From: Pedobacter nototheniae
Lineage (GTDB): Bacteria; Bacteroidota; Bacteroidia; Sphingobacteriales; Sphingobacteriaceae
Assembly: GCF_004335085.1 (NCBI RefSeq)
Contig: NZ_RQRS01000011.1
Span: 62,001-126,000, forward strand
Length of the DNA stretch: 64,000 bases
Reading direction: 5' to 3'
In this document: piece by piece, positions 62,154 through 64,000 of the stretch
How positions within the stretch are numbered: position 1 is the stretch's first letter
Layout of the letters: the number at the start of each line of letters is the position of its first letter
Position numbers and translations under genes: made by a program
The notes under the pieces: generated by a model
Seen by the model: only the letters and a program-made list of their open reading frames with translations
What the model was told of the DNA's origin: nothing
The model's database searches: none

Positions 62154-62960
62154 TTAAAGCATAAGAAAATTAATAGCCAACAAATTATTGTTGTTTTGGT
62201 ATTGGAGAGGTGTTAAGCCAGTAAATTTTTTAAAAATATTATTTAAATGTGATTGATCGTAATAGCCAAAACTGTAACTAATTGCTGATATATTTGTTTT
62301 GGACTTGGCTAGTTTAAGTGATTTAAGAAAATGCTGTAAACGGATAATATCTGCAAACTTTTTAGGGCTTAAACCAATATATTCACGAAACTTTCTCTCT
62401 AATTGCCTTTCAGTTACAGGAACTTCTTTCAATATTTCTGATAAACTGTTTGCTCCTTTTTGGGTATAAATTTTTTGAAGTGCAAAGCTCATTACCTTAT
62501 CGTGGTGTGAATTTTGAGTTAATTGATTTAATAAAAAATCTTCAATCAAATTAATTGCTGCGGTGTTTTGAGTTTGTTCCTGGATTTTTTCTAAAAGTAA
62601 ACGACCAGGTTGGCCAGTAAGCTCATCAAAGGAAATGGTTTTGTCATTAACTTCAAAAGCAGCAATATTAAATAATTTAAAAAGAGCAAACGGTTGCAAA
62701 ACCACAATTAACATATCGGTTTCTGCCTTGGCAGATAAGGTATTAAACTGCGTAATTTGCCCGTAAACAAAACATTCTGGCTGCACAATGAAATCGTTAC
62801 TGGCTTTAGTTTTCTGCGAAAAAGGTGTTTTTCTATGAAACACAATTCCAGGGCTTCCGTCAGAAAAAAACCTAAAGTCAGGATTTGTGCAAACATCATT
62901 AGCAAGAATTAGATAGTGGCGTACTATATTTTTTAATGCTATTGATGGTGATATTTGCAT
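62154..62960 (-). CDS. AraC-family transcriptional regulator
   Basis: A 268-residue regulator. The N-terminal domain (about 1-150) resembles DUF6597, starting SPSIALKNIVRHYLILAND with FRFFSDGSPGIVFHR. The C-terminal HTH_18 has NSLSEILKEVPVTERQLERKF and SYSFGYYDQSHLNNIFKKFTGLTP. The inducer is unknown. It is 70 bp upstream of the nitrilase gene on the same strand and probably controls it. Confidence 0.9.
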   Translation of the reverse strand: MQISPSIALKNIVRHYLILANDVCTNPDFRFFSDGSPGIVFHRKTPFSQKTKASNDFIVQPECFVYGQITQFNTLSAKAETDMLIVVLQPFALFKLFNIAAFEVNDKTISFDELTGQPGRLLLEKIQEQTQNTAAINLIEDFLLNQLTQNSHHDKVMSFALQKIYTQKGANSLSEILKEVPVTERQLERKFREYIGLSPKKFADIIRLQHFLKSLKLAKSKTNISAISYSFGYYDQSHLNNIFKKFTGLTPLQYQNNNNLLAINFLML

Positions 62961-63010
62961 AAAATTATTTAGTCAATATTTCTAAATAAGCACCGAAATT
63001 TTACTGTTTT

Positions 63011-63265
63011 CTATGTGCTTGATACAATTCGCTTAAAATAAATAACAGGGGCGATCGCAATAAAAATTATGAGGCCGGTTATTGAAAAAATAATCAAATG
63101 CTGCACTGAACTTCCCCGTAAGGAAGTTTTGTAATATAATTCCCAATAACGTTTTAAAGAGCCACTGTTGAAGCAGTAATTTATGACTTTAGATATTCTC
63201 GCAAAATCATAAATTAAACCAAAAACTACTATTGCTACGCAGATACCAAATAAGGGAGCGGGCAT
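63011..63265 (-). CDS. Small membrane protein of unknown function
   Basis: An 84-residue protein with two hydrophobic helices: LFGICVAIVVFGLIYDFARI near the N-terminus and LIIFSITGLIIFIAIAPVIY near the C-terminus, joined by a basic loop. The layout suggests an inner-membrane hairpin. It is placed between the AraC gene and purE. No family recognised. Confidence 0.6.
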   Translation of the reverse strand: MPAPLFGICVAIVVFGLIYDFARISKVINYCFNSGSLKRYWELYYKTSLRGSSVQHLIIFSITGLIIFIAIAPVIYFKRIVSST

Positions 63266-63296
63266 ATAAATTTGTTTTGCAGGTTAATTAAATATT

Positions 63297-63803
63297 CTAT
63301 CCTTCCATTTCTGCAGCTGTTTCTTCAACCTTTTTTCTAAGCTCATCTTTATAAGCTTGCATTTTAGTGGTTAAAGATTCATCAGCCGTTGCCAAAATTT
63401 GCGCCGCTAATAAACCAGCATTCTTTGCAGCATTTAAAGCCACTGTAGCAACAGGTATACCGTTTGGCATTTGTAATATAGATAAAATACTGTCCCAACC
63501 ATCAATAGAATTTGATGATTTTACAGGAACGCCAATAACAGGAAGGGTAGTAATGGAGGCAACCATTCCAGGTAAGTGTGCAGCGCCACCGGCACCAGCA
63601 ATAATTACTTTTAAGCCTCTTCCTTGTGCTTCTTTAGCATAATTAAACATGCGCTCTGGCGTGCGATGGGCAGAAACTACAGTAATTTCATAGTTAATTC
63701 CAAATTCTTTTAAAATATCAGCAGCGTCCTGCATAACAGGCAAATCAGATTTGCTTCCCATAATAATTCCTACGCTGAAGTTTTGTGAATTTGTATTACT
63801 CAT
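63297..63803 (-). CDS. purE: N5-carboxyaminoimidazole ribonucleotide mutase
   Basis: Converts N5-CAIR to CAIR in purine synthesis. The 168-residue protein has [13 protein letters not shown] at the N-terminus, [24 protein letters not shown] and [16 protein letters not shown], the class I PurE signature. Since a separate purK is present upstream, this is the two-step bacterial route. purK ends 40 bp before it, on the same strand. Confidence 0.96.
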   Translation of the reverse strand: MSNTNSQNFSVGIIMGSKSDLPVMQDAADILKEFGINYEITVVSAHRTPERMFNYAKEAQGRGLKVIIAGAGGAAHLPGMVASITTLPVIGVPVKSSNSIDGWDSILSILQMPNGIPVATVALNAAKNAGLLAAQILATADESLTTKMQAYKDELRKKVEETAAEMEG

Positions 63804-63843
63804 GATGTATATTTTTTTAATTTTTGTTTATTATTTCTATTAA

Positions 63844-64000
63844 TTATGCAATTACCTTTAATGTTTTCTGTACGTATCTGGCCTTTTCAATAGCTTTTTC
63901 TCTATCAATATCTACAATGGTAATGTGTCCCATCTTTCTAAAAGGTTTAGTATATTTCTTACCATACAGATGCACAAAAACACCATCGATTGATAATATT
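63844..64000 (-). CDS. purK: N5-carboxyaminoimidazole ribonucleotide synthase (C-terminus only)
   Basis: Only the last 51 residues lie in the window: ILSIDGVFVHLYGKKYTKPF, then RKMGHITIVDI and a short alpha-helical end. VHLYGK and RKMGH are the C-terminal signature of PurK, which makes N5-CAIR from AIR, ATP and bicarbonate. It stops 40 bp before purE, forming the normal purK-purE pair. Confidence 0.9.
   Translation of the reverse strand, partial: ILSIDGVFVHLYGKKYTKPFRKMGHITIVDIDREKAIEKARYVQKTLKVIA

Noticed and set aside
1..64000. tRNA, rRNA, CRISPR array, prophage or insertion sequence
   Set aside because: Read for these and found no cloverleaf, conserved rRNA segment, spaced direct repeats, integrase or transposase.

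Overview
The window looks like a chromosomal segment of a low-GC member of the Bacteroidota, most likely a Pedobacter-like Sphingobacteriaceae. The reasons are a SusC/SusD pair, several promoters of the Bacteroidota type (TTTG-N19-TAnnTTTG), DUF3857/transglutaminase proteins, LytS/LytTR signalling genes, many short secreted proteins and lipoproteins of this phylum, and no obvious Shine-Dalgarno sequences. Genes fill almost the whole window. I saw no tRNA, rRNA, CRISPR array, phage or insertion sequence. Species assignment is an inference from gene content and was not tested.

Region by region: 1-8061 is mostly minus strand: yidC (cut by the window edge), pyrG, two small exported proteins, a MarR-GNAT fusion on the plus strand with a consensus promoter and a palindromic operator candidate, then kdsB, a DUF5808 protein, a deoxynucleoside kinase and trpS. 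8436-14938 holds plsC, gatC, an ABC ATPase, a cobalamin adenosyltransferase, small proteins, ispD, queA and an ABC permease. The ATPase and the permease are separated genes but share an almost identical ECF-type promoter motif. 15355-22693 carries an isochorismatase-type hydrolase, an aminotransferase, an overlapping CDF/NUDIX/CPBP/bioA operon, a VOC protein and a DnaQ/GIY-YIG nuclease.

22848-26902 is a signalling block: outer-membrane barrel, CheY-like receiver, two LytTR response regulators and a LytS-type kinase. 27248-29866 is a light/carotenoid module: a small unknown protein, a CarH-like B12-binding MerR regulator, a phytoene/squalene synthase and an IPP isomerase, without a desaturase. 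Just behind it, on the opposite strand, lies a consensus promoter followed about 55 nt later by an intrinsic terminator, which suggests an undescribed very small RNA. 31104-34216 has an overlapping HipA-like kinase/DUF3037 pair and an SF1 helicase.

34461-49900 contains a receiver protein, topB, an L,D-transpeptidase, two tandem DUF3857 proteins (one with no visible transglutaminase cysteine), an exonuclease, an M1 peptidase, an AraC regulator with a secreted esterase, and queG overlapping an unknown secreted protein. 50051-64000 contains a GNAT-nitrilase fusion, ruvB, 3-hydroxybutyryl-CoA dehydrogenase, a SusC/SusD/lipoprotein operon flanked by TATCGATA-type motifs, pdxH, yqgE, a second nitrilase with an AraC regulator, and purE/purK (purK cut by the window edge).

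The best candidates for something new are the orphan promoter-terminator pair at 29868-29957, the shared ECF-like promoter joining two separated ABC-exporter halves, the CarH-like carotenoid module that lacks crtI, and the HipA_2-DUF3037 pair. All motif calls were made by eye.
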